Source of the DNA: Alphaproteobacteria bacterium
GTDB lineage: Bacteria > Pseudomonadota > Alphaproteobacteria > Acetobacterales > Acetobacteraceae
Length of the DNA stretch: 64,000 nucleotides
NCBI GenBank assembly: GCA_020850755.1
Contig: JADZEB010000027.1
Span: 62,001 to 126,000 of the forward strand
Reading direction: 5' to 3'
Part shown: positions 8,391-18,447 of the stretch, piece by piece
Position numbering within the stretch: position 1 is the stretch's first letter
How the letters are laid out: every line of letters begins with the position of its first letter
Translations under genes and position numbers: made by a program
Notes under the pieces: model-generated
Told to the model about the DNA's origin: nothing
The model's database searches: none
Seen by the model: only the letters and a program-made list of their open reading frames with translations

Positions 8391-8464
8391 TGGGGGATAG
8401 TTTAGCGGTAGAACTCCCGGCTCTGACCCGGGCAGCCTTGGTTCGAATCCAGGTCCCCCAGCCA
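8391..8464 (+). tRNA. tRNA-Gln (anticodon CUG), CCA encoded
   Basis: The acceptor arm TGGGGGA pairs with TCCCCCA, followed by discriminator G and CCA. The anticodon stem CCCGG/CCGGG encloses loop CTCTGAC with anticodon CTG. The T arm carries GGTTCGAATCC. The cloverleaf is complete by eye. It reads codon CAG, the preferred Gln codon in this GC-rich DNA. Downstream DNA to about 8990 is less GC-rich than its surroundings. Confidence 0.96.
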
Positions 8465-8586
8465 CTCCGCTCAAACCGGCTCCTTCCGGACCCAGCCGGC
8501 TTCGCAGCCAGCCCTTCCGTACTCACACCGTCCGACAAGTTCGCGGCTCTTTTCGTCGAACTTCACGCGATGCCTGGGGCTGCTTG

Positions 8587-8982
8587 ATGCGCAAGGTAGG
8601 AACTTTGGCCCGCAAGATCCTTATCTCCACGCCGTTGTGGATTGGCGCCGCCTGCATCATTCTTACTGGCCACACATGGTGGGCGGTCCAGGTCGGCGCA
8701 GGTCATCCGATTCCACGAGGCGGCGCCTTAATTATTCTTTGCGGACTGGCGGTCATTGCTCGACCAATCGTCCGACTTGGAATTGCAGAGTTCGTACAAC
8801 GGCTGTCCAGTTTCGACGGGGGTAACATCACCCCAACGTCGGAAGAGATCGAAGATGGTCGCGAAAAGCATCAGGACGCACTGGCGGTCCAGTTTGCTGG
8901 CCCCTTGCTTGTCGGCAGCGGGACGTTGCTGGCAGGCTATGGTGATCTGATCGCACGCTGGCTGCTGCGCTTGCCCGCGTAG
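8587..8982 (+). CDS. Hypothetical membrane protein in low-GC patch after tRNA-Gln
   Basis: 131 aa, not recognised. There are two hydrophobic segments near the N-terminus (about 9-30 and 40-62) and a possible third near the C-terminus. The middle (FVQRLSSFDGGNITPTSEEI) is polar. Codon third positions are far less GC-biased than in neighbouring genes, which points to acquisition by transfer or a very different selective history. The start is the ATG at 8587, one codon after an in-frame TTG. It may be an island remnant beside the tRNA gene. Confidence 0.6.
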   Translation: MRKVGTLARKILISTPLWIGAACIILTGHTWWAVQVGAGHPIPRGGALIILCGLAVIARPIVRLGIAEFVQRLSSFDGGNITPTSEEIEDGREKHQDALAVQFAGPLLVGSGTLLAGYGDLIARWLLRLPA

Positions 8983-9094
8983 GGGGCATGCAGGCGCCGG
9001 CACGATTGGCACAAGCCGCCCTGTCCTGTAGCAATGCGGCCGGCACCACGGCCGGTCGTGGCCGATCCGGGCAGCTGGTCCAGGAAGGCATCCG

Positions 9095-9595
9095 ATGCGC
9101 GCGCTCCGCTCCGTTGGCGTCTTTCTGCTGGCGACCATCGTCACGACGGTCGCCTTCATCGCCGCCGCCTTCATCTTCTGGAGCTTCCTCTCCGTGCAGC
9201 CCGGCACGGCGACCGCGCTCGCGACCCTGTTCCTGGTGGCGCCCGGCATCGGCATCACCGCCGGGGTCGTGGCCGCGACCCGCGCCGCCCGCGCCACAGC
9301 TGCCCGCGCACCGGGCGCGAGCGAACCGGGTTCGGCAGAGGCCGCGGCGCAAGGCGGGGCGCAAGGCGGGGCGCGCGGCCCGCTGCGCTGGATTCTCACG
9401 GCCTTCACCGCGGCGGTGGGCGGTCTGTTCGGCTACAGCGTCGCGCTGGTCAGCATCGATCTCGGCTATCCGCACCGGCTGATCGATCCGGCCTCGGCGC
9501 CGCCCTGGCTGTCCTCGGTGCCGATGCTGGCGGGGCTCTCGGCCGCGCTCCTTGCCGCCTGGATGGCCCATCGCCGGCGACGCGCCGGCGCCTAG
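9095..9595 (+). CDS. Hypothetical four-helix membrane protein
   Basis: 166 aa, not recognised. Hydrophobic helices fall at about 5-30, 38-60, 95-118 and 137-155, with an Ala/Gly-rich polar loop (65-92) between helices two and three. It ends in a basic tail (HRRRRAGA). An SD-like AGGAAGG precedes the ATG. Codon use is typical of the genome, unlike the preceding gene. The stop TAG comes from the CTAG end of repeat copy C. Confidence 0.65.
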   Translation: MRALRSVGVFLLATIVTTVAFIAAAFIFWSFLSVQPGTATALATLFLVAPGIGITAGVVAATRAARATAARAPGASEPGSAEAAAQGGAQGGARGPLRWILTAFTAAVGGLFGYSVALVSIDLGYPHRLIDPASAPPWLSSVPMLAGLSAALLAAWMAHRRRRAGA

Positions 9596-9721
9596 AGCAG
9601 CGTCCGATCTGGTGGAACCGCAGGGCGGCTCCACCAGATCGGACTAAGCTGCTCGCAAGCCTTAAGTTTCTCGGGCACGACTTCCGTTCGGCTGATCGAA
9701 GCCTAACGGAACGTGCCCTAG
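9592..9721 (-). repeat. 130-bp CTAG element, copy C (inverted)
   Basis: Full-length 130-bp copy in the opposite orientation to copy A, with CTAG at both ends. The 20-bp right stem carries one mismatch (loop AGG) and the left hairpin is intact. It sits between convergent genes: the membrane protein stops inside it at 9593-9595, and the esterase stops 20 bp beyond its other end. This fits a bidirectional terminator role. Confidence 0.92.
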
Positions 9722-9740
9722 GCGGCAGGACGGCGCTCGG

Positions 9741-10673
9741 CTACAGCCGCTCGCGCAGGAAGGCGCAGATCGCGTCATACTCCGCCCGCGCCGCCGCCCC
9801 GGTGAAGCGCGCGCGCATGAAGCCGTGCAGCATGCCGCGCGCCTCGCGATAGGTGACATCCACCCCCGCGATTGCCAGGCGCGAGGCATAGATCCGGCCA
9901 TCGTCGCGCACCGGATCAAGCTCGGCCGAATGGATGAAGGCCGGCGGCAGGCCGGCATAGCTCTCGGCCAGATAGGGCCGCGCGATCTGGTCGCGCCAGT
10001 TCGCCTCGTCGCGGAACAGCAGGCGGAACGCCTCGCGGCAGGAGGCGGTGGTCAGCCCGTAGCCGGTGGCGTTCTCGACATAGGAGCCGGCGTCCATGCC
10101 GGTGCCGATCACGCCGTAGATCGATGCCTGCGCGGCGATGCGCGGCCCGCCCCGCTCGCGCGCGAGCAGGCAGATCGAGGCGGCGAGCATGCCCCCGGCG
10201 CTGTCGCCCACCAGCCCGATGCGGGCCGGATCGATGCCAAGCTCGCCCGGATTGGCGGCCAGCCAGGCCAGCACGCCGTGGCAATCATCCAGCGCGGCGG
10301 GATAGGGATGCTCGGGCGTGAGGCGGTAATCGACGCTCACCACCGTGGCGCCGGTCTGCTCGCAGAAGCCCCAGGCGATCGGGTCGGAACTGTCGAGATC
10401 GCCCTTCATGAAGCCGCCGCCATGCATGTAGATGGCGCAGGCGCCCGAGGGCCGGGCATGGCGATAGACCCGCACCGGCACGGCATGGCCCGGCACCGGG
10501 CCGGGCACGGGGATGGTGCGGTCCGCGATCGCCAGATGCGCCGGGCGCGGCGCGGCGAGGCTGCTTGTGTAGCGCGTCCAGGCGGCGCGGATCGCGGCCG
10601 GTTCGGTGGCGCCGTCATAGGCGACCTTCTGCGCCTCCTGCAGGATGCGCATGTCGGGATGGATGTCGGGCAC
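9741..10673 (-). CDS. Alpha/beta hydrolase-3 (HSL family) esterase
   Basis: A 310-aa cytoplasmic esterase/lipase of the hormone-sensitive-lipase family. The oxyanion-hole motif MHGGGF is followed by nucleophile Ser in [11 protein letters not shown]. The family Asp is in ELDPVRDDG and the His in GMLHGFM near the C-terminus. It hydrolyses short acyl esters by family; the substrate is unknown. The GTG at 10673 is chosen as start because GGGAGG lies 5 bp upstream; an in-frame ATG 21 bp earlier has no such site. The gene is isolated, facing repeat copy C. Confidence 0.85.
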   Translation of the reverse strand: MPDIHPDMRILQEAQKVAYDGATEPAAIRAAWTRYTSSLAAPRPAHLAIADRTIPVPGPVPGHAVPVRVYRHARPSGACAIYMHGGGFMKGDLDSSDPIAWGFCEQTGATVVSVDYRLTPEHPYPAALDDCHGVLAWLAANPGELGIDPARIGLVGDSAGGMLAASICLLARERGGPRIAAQASIYGVIGTGMDAGSYVENATGYGLTTASCREAFRLLFRDEANWRDQIARPYLAESYAGLPPAFIHSAELDPVRDDGRIYASRLAIAGVDVTYREARGMLHGFMRARFTGAAARAEYDAICAFLRERL

Positions 10674-10849
10674 GCGGGCCTCCCTTGCCGGCAATGTTTG
10701 GCGCGGGCGAGCTTGGCACGCGCCGGCCGGGGTGGCGAGGGGCGCCCGGGGCTCGCGGATGCGCCCAGCTAGCCAGCAGGGGGGCTAATCCCTATAACCG
10801 GGCCGCGACGATGCCCAAGCGCGCCGGGCTGCGGCGCAGGGAGGAGCGG

Positions 10850-11665
10850 ATGACCTATCTTCAGAACGCGAAGCCCCTGCGCCTGGCCGATTTCGGCCGC
10901 ATGCGCGCCGCGGGCGAGAAGATCGCCGCCCTCACCTGCTACGACGCAAGCTTCGCCGCCCTGCTCGACAATGCCGCGGTCGAGGTGCTGCTGGTCGGCG
11001 ACTCCCTCGGCAATGTGCTGCAGGGCCACGGCTCGACCCTGCCGGTCACGCTCGAGCATATGGAGTATCACACCGCCTGCGTCGCGCGCGGGACGAAGCG
11101 CGCGCTCGTCATGGCCGACATGCCCTTCGCCACCTACCAGGAAAGCCCGCAGCAGGCCTTCCGCAATGCCGCGCGGCTGATGGCGGCAGGCGCGCAGATG
11201 GTGAAGCTTGAAGGCGGCGGCGTCCTGGCCGACACCGTTGCCTTCCTGGTCGAGCGTGGCATTCCGGTCTGCGCGCATATCGGGCTGACGCCGCAATCGG
11301 TGCACCAGCTCGGCGGCTATCGCGTCCAGGGCAAGTCCGAGGAATCGGCGCAGCGGCTGATCGCCGACGCCCTGGCGCTGGAGGCGGCCGGGGCGTCCTT
11401 CCTGGTGATGGAGATGGTGCCGGCGAGCCTGGGCAAGGCGGTCACGGCCGCGCTCGGGCGGATGGCCACGATCGGCATCGGCGCCGGCCCCGATTGCGAC
11501 GGGCAGGTGTTGGTGCTGCACGACATGCTCGGCGTCTTTCCGGGCAAGACCGCGCGCTTCACGCGCAACTTCATGCCTGGCGCCGCCTCGATCGAGGCCG
11601 CGGTCGCGGCCTATGTCGCCGCCGTGAAGTCGGGTGCCTTCCCCGCGCCGGAGAACTGCTACTAG
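10850..11665 (+). CDS. panB: 3-methyl-2-oxobutanoate hydroxymethyltransferase
   Basis: 271 aa. PanB transfers a hydroxymethyl group from methylene-THF to alpha-ketoisovalerate in pantothenate/CoA synthesis. The sequence shows the TIM-barrel motifs [30 protein letters not shown] and HIGLTPQ, and the family Glu in [10 protein letters not shown]. Length matches the family. The start at 10850 has SD AGGGAGG upstream. panC is not adjacent. The nearest gene downstream is the purine permease, 139 bp away. Confidence 0.96.
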   Translation: MTYLQNAKPLRLADFGRMRAAGEKIAALTCYDASFAALLDNAAVEVLLVGDSLGNVLQGHGSTLPVTLEHMEYHTACVARGTKRALVMADMPFATYQESPQQAFRNAARLMAAGAQMVKLEGGGVLADTVAFLVERGIPVCAHIGLTPQSVHQLGGYRVQGKSEESAQRLIADALALEAAGASFLVMEMVPASLGKAVTAALGRMATIGIGAGPDCDGQVLVLHDMLGVFPGKTARFTRNFMPGAASIEAAVAAYVAAVKSGAFPAPENCY

Positions 11666-11804
11666 GCACCGCCCGGCGCACCGCCCCCGCCGCTCGCCCC
11701 TGGGCGCGCGACTCCGGTAGCGGGCTCGTCACGGTGCCGTAACCTGCGCACACTTGCCTGGCCGCGACTCGGCGGCGTGGGACGCAAGCGGGGGACACGC
11801 GACA

Positions 11805-13100
11805 ATGCTCGAACAGTATTTCCGCATCACCGAGCGCGGCTCGACCATGCGCACCGAGGTGATAGCGGGTCTCACCACCTTCCTCACCATGGCCTATATC
11901 GCCGCGGTCAATCCCGGCATCCTGGCCGCCGCCGGCATGGACCAGAGCGCGGCCTTCGTCGCCACCTGCCTTGCCGCCGCCTATGGCAGCATCGCGATGG
12001 GGTTGCTCAGCAACTATCCGATCGCGCTCGCCCCGGGCATGGGGCTCAATGCCTACTTCACCTTCTTCGTCGTCAAGACGATGGGCTTCACCTGGCAGGT
12101 GGCGCTGGGCGCGGTGTGGCTGTCGGGCGTGATCTTCGTCGTGCTCAGCATCCTGCCGGTGCGCGAGCAGATCATCAACGCCATCCCGCGCTCCCTCAAG
12201 ATGGCGATCGGGGCCGGCATCGGCATGTTCCTCGGCATCATCGCGCTCAAGGGCGCGGGCGTGGTGGTGGCGCATCCGGCGACCTTCGTCACCATCGGCG
12301 ACCTGACCAAGTGGGGCCCGATCCTGTGCGGGCTCGGCTTCATCCTGATCGTCGCCCTGGACAAGCGCGAGGTGCCGGGGGCGATCATCATCGGCATCCT
12401 GGCGGTGACGGTGCTGGCGATGCTGGTGGGCCAGGCGCGCTATGGCGGCATCGTCGCCATGCCGCCGAGCCCGGCGCCGGTCTTCATGCAGCTCGACATC
12501 GCCGGGGCGCTCAAGGTCGGGCTGATCAGCATCGTGTTCGCCTTCCTGTTCGTCGACCTGTTCGACACCGCCGGCACGCTGGTGGGCGTGCTGCACCGCG
12601 CGGGGCTGCTGCAGAAGGACGGCACCATGCCGTCCGAGGGGCTGCGCAACGCGCTGCTCGCGGACTCGACCGCGACCGTGATCGGCGCGATGGCCGGCAC
12701 CTCGACCACCACCTGCTATATCGAGAGCGCGGCCGGCATCAAGGCGGGCGGGCGCACGGGACTTACCGCCGTGGTGGTCGGCCTCCTGTTCCTGCTGACG
12801 CTGTTCCTGGCCCCGCTGGCGACCTCGATCCCGGCGCACGCGACCGCGCCTGCGCTGCTGTTCGTCGCCTGCATGATGGCGCGCGGCCTGGTCGATGTGG
12901 ACTGGGACGACGTCACCGAATATGCGCCGGCGGTGGTGGCGGCGATGGCGATGCCCTTCACCTTCTCGATCGCGCACGGCATCGCGCTCGGCTTCATCAC
13001 CTATGCCGGCATCAAGTTCGCCGCCGGGCGCGCGCGCGAGGTGCACCCGGTCGTCGCCGTGCTGGCGCTGCTGTTCGTGGCCAAGTTCGCCTGGCTGTAG
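11805..13100 (+). CDS. NCS2/AzgA-type purine permease
   Basis: A 431-aa inner-membrane carrier with 12 or more hydrophobic segments. Family marks are the N-terminal EVIAGLTTFLTMAYIAAVNP, the motif ALAPGMGLNAYFTF, and LFDTAGTLVGV with GTSTTTCYIESAAGI further on. AzgA-like proteins import hypoxanthine, guanine or adenine with protons; the exact purine cannot be read here. Start MLEQYFRI at 11805. It stands alone between panB and the peptide-transport operon, which converges on it. Confidence 0.9.
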   Translation: MLEQYFRITERGSTMRTEVIAGLTTFLTMAYIAAVNPGILAAAGMDQSAAFVATCLAAAYGSIAMGLLSNYPIALAPGMGLNAYFTFFVVKTMGFTWQVALGAVWLSGVIFVVLSILPVREQIINAIPRSLKMAIGAGIGMFLGIIALKGAGVVVAHPATFVTIGDLTKWGPILCGLGFILIVALDKREVPGAIIIGILAVTVLAMLVGQARYGGIVAMPPSPAPVFMQLDIAGALKVGLISIVFAFLFVDLFDTAGTLVGVLHRAGLLQKDGTMPSEGLRNALLADSTATVIGAMAGTSTTTCYIESAAGIKAGGRTGLTAVVVGLLFLLTLFLAPLATSIPAHATAPALLFVACMMARGLVDVDWDDVTEYAPAVVAAMAMPFTFSIAHGIALGFITYAGIKFAAGRAREVHPVVAVLALLFVAKFAWL

Positions 13101-13184
13101 GCCCGGGCCAAGGGACCGCGCGAACGCAACGGGGGCAGGCGCGCGGCCGGCCCCCGCTTAGTCGTGGCCGCGACCTTGTAGCGT

Positions 13185-14711
13185 TCAGCGCGGCGCGAAG
13201 TCCCAGGCGCGCACCCAGTCATCGCCGCGCGCCTGCCACTGCACCCGGTTCGAGGTGCCGAAGGTCGCGGGCTGGGTGAACAGGAACAGCGAGGGCGCCT
13301 CGTCGCACAGCCGCCGCGCCGCCTGCTGCAACAGCCGCTGCCGCGCCTCGGGCTCGGCCGTGCGGCGCGACTGGCGCAACAGGTTGGTGTAGGTCTCGTC
13401 CTCCCAGTAGGCGTAGATGTTGCCGGTCTCGTAGAAGGACAGCAGCCCCTCGCCGTCCAGCGTCGGCCAGGCGAGGCTGAGATAGCCCATGGGCGACAAT
13501 TCGCGCGTGCGCAGATAGCGGTTCATGAAGGCGCCGAACTCCATCTCGTTCATGCGCACGCGCACGCCCACCTCCTCGAGCTGCGCCACCACCGCCTGCG
13601 TCACCTCCTGCGACAGCAGGTAGACGCCGGTGGGAATGTCGAAATCGATGGTGATCGGCCCGGTGATGCCGGCCTCGCGCAGGAGCTGGCGCGCGCGCGC
13701 CGGATCGTAGGGGATCGGCTGGATCGCAGGATCGAAGCCGAAATAGGCCGGGGTCATGATACCGCAATTGGCCACGCGCCCCTGCCCGCCGAAGATCGTC
13801 TCGACGATCGCCTGCTTGTCCACCGCATAGTTCAGCGCCAGCCGCAGGTTGCGGTTGTTCTGGAAGGGCGGCTTGAGGTTGTTGTAGCGGATGAAGAAGG
13901 TGCGCGTGCTGTCGACCGAGCCGGCCTGGGCGCGGCCGGTGGCGTTGATGCGGCGGAACTCGCTCGGCGGCACGTTGGTGATGAGGTCGACCTCGCCTGC
14001 CATCAGCGCGGCGATGCGGCTCGCCACTTCCGGCACGATGCGGAAGGTGACCGTGCCGAAGGCAGGCTGCGCCCCCCAATAGCCGGCGCGCGCGCCAAGC
14101 ACGATGCGATCGCCGGGACGCAGTTCCTTCAGCTCGTACGGCCCCGAGGGCATCACCGCGGTGGCCGGGTTGTTCTGCGCCGCCCATTGCGGCGGCAGCA
14201 GGTAGAACATGGAAAGCTGGTCGGCCAGCGCCGGGAAAGGTTCGCTCGTGGTGATCTCCAGCTCGGTGGCCGAGACCACGTTCACATCCTTCACCAGCCG
14301 GAACCAGGGCCGGATGCGCGCGTTCACCTGCGGGTTGCGCACGCGCTCGATGTTCCATTTCACCGCCGCCGCGTCCAGCTTCTCGCCATTCGCGAAGGTC
14401 ACGCCCTCGCGCAGCGTGAACCGCCAGGTCGTGGGATCGACCATGCGCCAGGCGGTGGCGAGCATCGGGCGCAGCTTGAGATCGGGGCCACGTTCGAGCA
14501 GCGGCGTGTAGAGGTGGCTGATCACGCTCATGTCCGTGCCGATGGTGGCGGTGTTGTGCGGATCGAGCGTGTTGACATTGGCCGCGAACGCGATCGTGAG
14601 CGCGCGCGGCTGCGCCTGGCCCTGCGCCTGCGCGCCGGCCAAGCCTGCGGGCAGCAGCCACAGCGCCGCGGCCAGCGCCACGGCAGCCCGTCTTGCAATG
14701 CGTGATGACAT
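13185..14711 (-). CDS. Dpp/Opp-type ABC transporter substrate-binding protein
   Basis: A 508-aa periplasmic SBP_bac_5 family protein. Signal peptide at 1-28 (SRIARRAAVALAAALWLLP ... AQA). Family stretches: TLDPHNTATIGTDMSVISHL and WRFTLREGVTFANGEKLDA. The start at 14711 has SD GGAGG 8 bp upstream. It is the last gene of the minus-strand operon that also encodes both permeases and both ATPases. Being downstream of the other transporter genes is unusual but the set is complete. The ligand is unknown: peptide, opine or nickel-like chelate are all possible in this family. Confidence 0.92.
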   Translation of the reverse strand: MSSRIARRAAVALAAALWLLPAGLAGAQAQGQAQPRALTIAFAANVNTLDPHNTATIGTDMSVISHLYTPLLERGPDLKLRPMLATAWRMVDPTTWRFTLREGVTFANGEKLDAAAVKWNIERVRNPQVNARIRPWFRLVKDVNVVSATELEITTSEPFPALADQLSMFYLLPPQWAAQNNPATAVMPSGPYELKELRPGDRIVLGARAGYWGAQPAFGTVTFRIVPEVASRIAALMAGEVDLITNVPPSEFRRINATGRAQAGSVDSTRTFFIRYNNLKPPFQNNRNLRLALNYAVDKQAIVETIFGGQGRVANCGIMTPAYFGFDPAIQPIPYDPARARQLLREAGITGPITIDFDIPTGVYLLSQEVTQAVVAQLEEVGVRVRMNEMEFGAFMNRYLRTRELSPMGYLSLAWPTLDGEGLLSFYETGNIYAYWEDETYTNLLRQSRRTAEPEARQRLLQQAARRLCDEAPSLFLFTQPATFGTSNRVQWQARGDDWVRAWDFAPR

Positions 14712-14752
14712 CTTCGCCTCCTTGTCCCTGGTCGTGTGTTGCCTGCGGCGGA

Positions 14753-15610
14753 TCAGCGCGGCCCCGGCACCGGATGGCGCGCGAGGAAATCCCTGATCCG
14801 CGTGATCACCAGATCGTTCGCCTCGTGATGGACGGAATGGTTGGCGCCCTCGACGATCATCAGCTCGGCGCGCGGGATGCGCTCGGCCATCAGGCGCGAC
14901 TGGCTCGGCGGGCAGATCCAGTCCCTTGCCCCGCAGAAGATGAAGGTCGGCACGGCGATGGCGCGCATGCTCTCGCGCACATCGTATTGCGCCTTGTTGC
15001 GGTAGAGCGCGTTGTGGCTTTCGGCGTGCAGGTGCATGGTGCGCGTCTGTTCCAGCGCCGCGTCGGGATCGAAATCCTCGCGATAGAGCGGCGCCAGCGC
15101 AAGCCAGATCAGGCGCAGCTCGGTATCGTCGATCACCGCGTCCGAGAAGATCTTCTCGACCATCGCCACCGAGGCGCTGGTGGCCTTGTGCAGGCGGGCC
15201 TTGCAGTTGGCCAGGGCCTCGGCCTCGAAATCGTGGCTCGGCGCGGTGCCGCGCAGGATCAGGTGGCTGAGCATGCCCGGGTGGCGCACCGCGGCGCTGA
15301 GCGCGATCATGCCGCCGAAGGAGCCGCCGAGCAGGATGATCTTCTTCTCGCCCACCAGCGCGCGGCGCATCGCATCGACATCGTCGGCCAGCCGCGCGAA
15401 GGTGAAGGGCGGCGTGAGCGAGGTCCGCCCGCAACCGCGCTGGTCGTAGGCGATGACACGGTAGCGGTCGCAAAGCGGGCGGTAGGCGGCCAGCTCGCTG
15501 CGGTGATCGCCGATGCCGCGCCCGCCATGCAGCACGATGATCGTGCCGTCATGGTCGGTGCCGGCCTCGTCGTAGCAGAAGCGGGCGCCGGCGACCTCGA
15601 TGCTACGCAT
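14753..15610 (-). CDS. Alpha/beta hydrolase, proline-iminopeptidase-like
   Basis: A 285-aa cytoplasmic hydrolase. It has the oxyanion motif VLHGGRGIG, DQRGCGRTS (typical of prolyl iminopeptidase relatives), the nucleophile elbow GGSFGGM, an Asp in CGARDWICP and a His in GANHSVHHEA. Members release N-terminal proline or hydrolyse amides and esters. It sits inside the transporter operon between an ATPase gene and the binding protein, so it probably processes the imported molecule. The start at 15610 is supported by an upstream GGGAGGGG. Confidence 0.85.
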   Translation of the reverse strand: MRSIEVAGARFCYDEAGTDHDGTIIVLHGGRGIGDHRSELAAYRPLCDRYRVIAYDQRGCGRTSLTPPFTFARLADDVDAMRRALVGEKKIILLGGSFGGMIALSAAVRHPGMLSHLILRGTAPSHDFEAEALANCKARLHKATSASVAMVEKIFSDAVIDDTELRLIWLALAPLYREDFDPDAALEQTRTMHLHAESHNALYRNKAQYDVRESMRAIAVPTFIFCGARDWICPPSQSRLMAERIPRAELMIVEGANHSVHHEANDLVITRIRDFLARHPVPGPR

Positions 15611-15668
15611 GCGGGCGGCCCCTCCCTGGCCGTTCGAGACGGTTGCGATCCTGCACGGCGGCGCGCCC

Positions 15669-16592
15669 TCAGGCCAGGACGAAATGGCCCGCGCCCACCT
15701 CGACCATCGGCTGGTCGGGGGCGTGGCGGAGCGCGTCGGGGTCGAAGGGAAGCGGCTGGCGGCCCCGCTCCTGGTCTGGGTCGGGGATCGGCACCGAGGA
15801 CAGGAGCGAGCGCGTATAGGGGTGGCGCGCATCCTCGAAGATCGCGTCGGTGGGGCCGAGTTCGACGATGCGCCCACGCCACATCACGGCCACGCGCCGG
15901 CAGAGATAGCGCACCATGCTGAGATCGTGCGCGATGAACAGGTAGGCGAGGCCGTGCTCCTCCTGCAGATCCTGGAACAGGTTGACGATCTGCGCCTGGA
16001 TCGACACATCGAGCGCGGTGATGGGCTCGTCGGCCACGATCAGGTCGGGTTCGAGCGCGATCGCGCGCGCGATGCCGACGCGCTGGCGCTGCCCGCCCGA
16101 GAACTGGTGCGGGTAGCGGCCGGCAAAGCGCGGGTCGAGGCCGACCTTCCTGAACAGCGCGGCAACGCGATCCTCGCGCTCGCTCCGCGCCGGCGCGAGG
16201 CCGTGCACGATCAGCGGCTCGGCGACGAAATCGCCCACCGTCATGCGCGGATTGAGCGCGGCATAGGGATCCTGGAACACGATCTGCATGCGCCGGCGCA
16301 CCGGCTTCAGCGCCGATTGCGGCAGGGCGGTGATGTCCGCCCCGTCGAAACGCACGCGCCCGGCGGAGGGCTCCTCCAGCCGCAGCACAAGCCGCCCGGT
16401 GGTGCTTTTCCCCGAACCGCTCTCGCCCACCAGGCCGAAGGTCTCGCCGCGCGCGATGGCGAAGGAGATGCCATCGACCGCCTTGACCGTGTAGCTGCCG
16501 CGGCCGAGGAAGCCGCGCGTCACATAGTGGCGCTTGAGATTCTCCACCGCGAGCAGGGGCGCGGGGCCTTGTGCGATCGCAGGCGCGGTCAT
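15669..16592 (-). CDS. Dpp/Opp-type ABC transporter ATP-binding protein (DppF-like)
   Basis: A 307-aa ATPase that powers peptide-type import. Walker [11 protein letters not shown]-loop [13 protein letters not shown], signature [14 protein letters not shown], Walker [14 protein letters not shown]-loop AHDLSMV. The C-terminal extension [17 protein letters not shown] is diagnostic of the oligopeptide/dipeptide family. Its ATG overlaps the stop of the preceding ATPase gene (ATGA), so the two ATPases are co-translated. Confidence 0.95.
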   Translation of the reverse strand: MTAPAIAQGPAPLLAVENLKRHYVTRGFLGRGSYTVKAVDGISFAIARGETFGLVGESGSGKSTTGRLVLRLEEPSAGRVRFDGADITALPQSALKPVRRRMQIVFQDPYAALNPRMTVGDFVAEPLIVHGLAPARSEREDRVAALFRKVGLDPRFAGRYPHQFSGGQRQRVGIARAIALEPDLIVADEPITALDVSIQAQIVNLFQDLQEEHGLAYLFIAHDLSMVRYLCRRVAVMWRGRIVELGPTDAIFEDARHPYTRSLLSSVPIPDPDQERGRQPLPFDPDALRHAPDQPMVEVGAGHFVLA

Positions 16593-17599
16593 CGTGCGCC
16601 CTCCCGCTCGGCGAGCAGCCGCGGCAGGTCGTACCAGGCGGCGACGAGATGGCCCGGCGCGGCATCGGCCGCGGGAACCAGCGGCGGCGTCTCCGTGAAG
16701 CAGCGCGGAGTGGCAAAGGGGTTGCGCGGGGCGAAGGGATCGCCCTCGGGCGGCAGGGTCAGGTCGGGCGGCTGGCCCTCGATCTGGTGCAGGCGGCGAT
16801 GGCTGCGCCGGCCATGGTCGGGCAGGGCGCGCAAGAGGCCCCAGGTATAGGCGTTGCGCGGATCCTTGAAGATCGCGCGCACCGGCCCGCGCTCGACGAT
16901 GCGCCCGCCATACATCACCTGCACCGCATCGGCGATGCCGGCGACCACGCCCATGTCGTGCGTTATCCAGATCACCGACATGCCCATGCGCGCCTTGAGA
17001 TCGCGCACCAGCCGCAGGATCTGCGCCTGCACGGTCACGTCGAGCGCGGTGGTGGGCTCGTCGGCGATCAAGAGCTTGGGGTCGCAGGCGATGGCGATGG
17101 CGATCATCACCCGCTGGCGCATCCCGCCCGAGAACTGGTGCGGATACTGGGCCAGGCGCCGCCCGGGATCGGCGATGCCGACGAGTTCCAGCAGCTCGGC
17201 CGCGCGCGCCCAGGCACGAGCGCGGGAAAGGCCGCGATGGCGCATCAGCGGTTCCGCGATCTGCCGGCCCACGGTCAGCACCGGGTTGAGCGCGGTCATC
17301 GGGTCCTGGAAGATGATGCCGATCTCGCCCCCGCGCACGTCGCGCAGCTCGGCTTCCGAGAGGCGCAACAGGTCGCGGCCGGCGAAGATCACCTCGCCCG
17401 CCTCGATCCGGCCCGGCGGGCGCGGGATGAGGCCGAGCATCGCCAGCACATGCACGCTTTTCCCCGAGCCGCTCTCGCCCACCACGCCCAGCGTCTCGCC
17501 ATCGGCAAGCGTGTAGGAGACGTCGTTGACGGCATGCACCGTGCCCCCGGGCGTGTCGAAGCGGACGCGCAGCCCGCGCACATCCAGAAGCGCGCTCAT
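16589..17599 (-). CDS. Dpp/Opp-type ABC transporter ATP-binding protein (DppD-like)
   Basis: 336 aa. Walker [11 protein letters not shown]-loop [11 protein letters not shown], signature [14 protein letters not shown], Walker [14 protein letters not shown]-loop THDMGVV, then the oligopeptide-family C-terminal region with [13 protein letters not shown]. It is slightly longer than usual because of a roughly 50-residue tail after the family motif. It overlaps its neighbours by 4 bp at both ends. It pairs with the DppF-like ATPase on the membrane permeases. Confidence 0.94.
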   Translation of the reverse strand: MSALLDVRGLRVRFDTPGGTVHAVNDVSYTLADGETLGVVGESGSGKSVHVLAMLGLIPRPPGRIEAGEVIFAGRDLLRLSEAELRDVRGGEIGIIFQDPMTALNPVLTVGRQIAEPLMRHRGLSRARAWARAAELLELVGIADPGRRLAQYPHQFSGGMRQRVMIAIAIACDPKLLIADEPTTALDVTVQAQILRLVRDLKARMGMSVIWITHDMGVVAGIADAVQVMYGGRIVERGPVRAIFKDPRNAYTWGLLRALPDHGRRSHRRLHQIEGQPPDLTLPPEGDPFAPRNPFATPRCFTETPPLVPAADAAPGHLVAAWYDLPRLLAEREGAR

Positions 17600-18447
17600 C
17601 GCAGCTTCGGGTCGAAATAGTCGCGCAGCCAGTCGCCGAGCAGGTTCACGCTCAAGACCGTCAGCATGATGGCGAGGCCCGGGAAGGCCGCGATCCACCA
17701 GGCCGAGGCCATGTAGGTGCGCCCTTCCGCCAGCATGCGCCCCCAGCTCGGCCAGGGCGGCTGCACGCCGAGGCCGAGGAAGCTCAGCGCCGCTTCGAGG
17801 ATGATCACGCGCGCCAGCTCCAGCGTCGCCACCACCAGCGCCGGTGTCATCACGTTGGGCAGGATGTGGCGGGTCATGATGCGCCAGGGGCTGGCGGCGA
17901 TGGCGCGCGCCGACTGCACGAACTCGCGCTCGCGCAAGGCCAGCGTCTGGCCGCGCACGATGCGCGCATAGCGCGTCCAGCTTGTCAGCGCCAGAACGAT
18001 GATCAGGTTGCGCACGCTGGGCCCGAGCGCGGCGGCGACGATCAGCGCCAGCAGCATCAGCGGGAAGGCAAGCTGGATGTCGACCAGCCGCATCAGGATG
18101 CGGTCGGTGATGCCGCCGCGGAAGCCGGCCAAAATGCCGAGCAGCACGCCCACGAACCCGCCCAGCACCACGGCGGCGGCGCCGATCGCCAGCGTGAGCT
18201 GCCCGCCATAGAGGATGCGGCTCAGCATGTCGCGGCCGATATTGTCGGTGCCAAGCGGATGGGCGCCGATCGCGTCCCACGACAGGGTGGGCGGCATCAG
18301 GCGCGCGCGCAGATTGCTTTGCGTCGGCTCGGGCACCGGCAACAGCGGCGCCGCGGCGCAGAGCAGCACGAACAGCGCCACCAGCCCGGCGCCGATCATG
18401 CCCGCCTTGCTGGCGGCGAGCGCCCGGAAGAAGCCGCGCGCACCCAT
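17596..18447 (-). CDS. Dpp/Opp-type ABC transporter permease (DppC-like)
   Basis: A 283-aa inner-membrane permease with about six helices. The DppC family start shows [17 protein letters not shown], and [20 protein letters not shown] is a classic OppC/DppC signature. The EAA-type loop follows near [20 protein letters not shown]. The start at 18447 places the ATG over the last base of the upstream permease stop (TGATG). Upstream in-frame codons are non-conserved and were rejected. Confidence 0.95.
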   Translation of the reverse strand: MGARGFFRALAASKAGMIGAGLVALFVLLCAAAPLLPVPEPTQSNLRARLMPPTLSWDAIGAHPLGTDNIGRDMLSRILYGGQLTLAIGAAAVVLGGFVGVLLGILAGFRGGITDRILMRLVDIQLAFPLMLLALIVAAALGPSVRNLIIVLALTSWTRYARIVRGQTLALREREFVQSARAIAASPWRIMTRHILPNVMTPALVVATLELARVIILEAALSFLGLGVQPPWPSWGRMLAEGRTYMASAWWIAAFPGLAIMLTVLSVNLLGDWLRDYFDPKLR

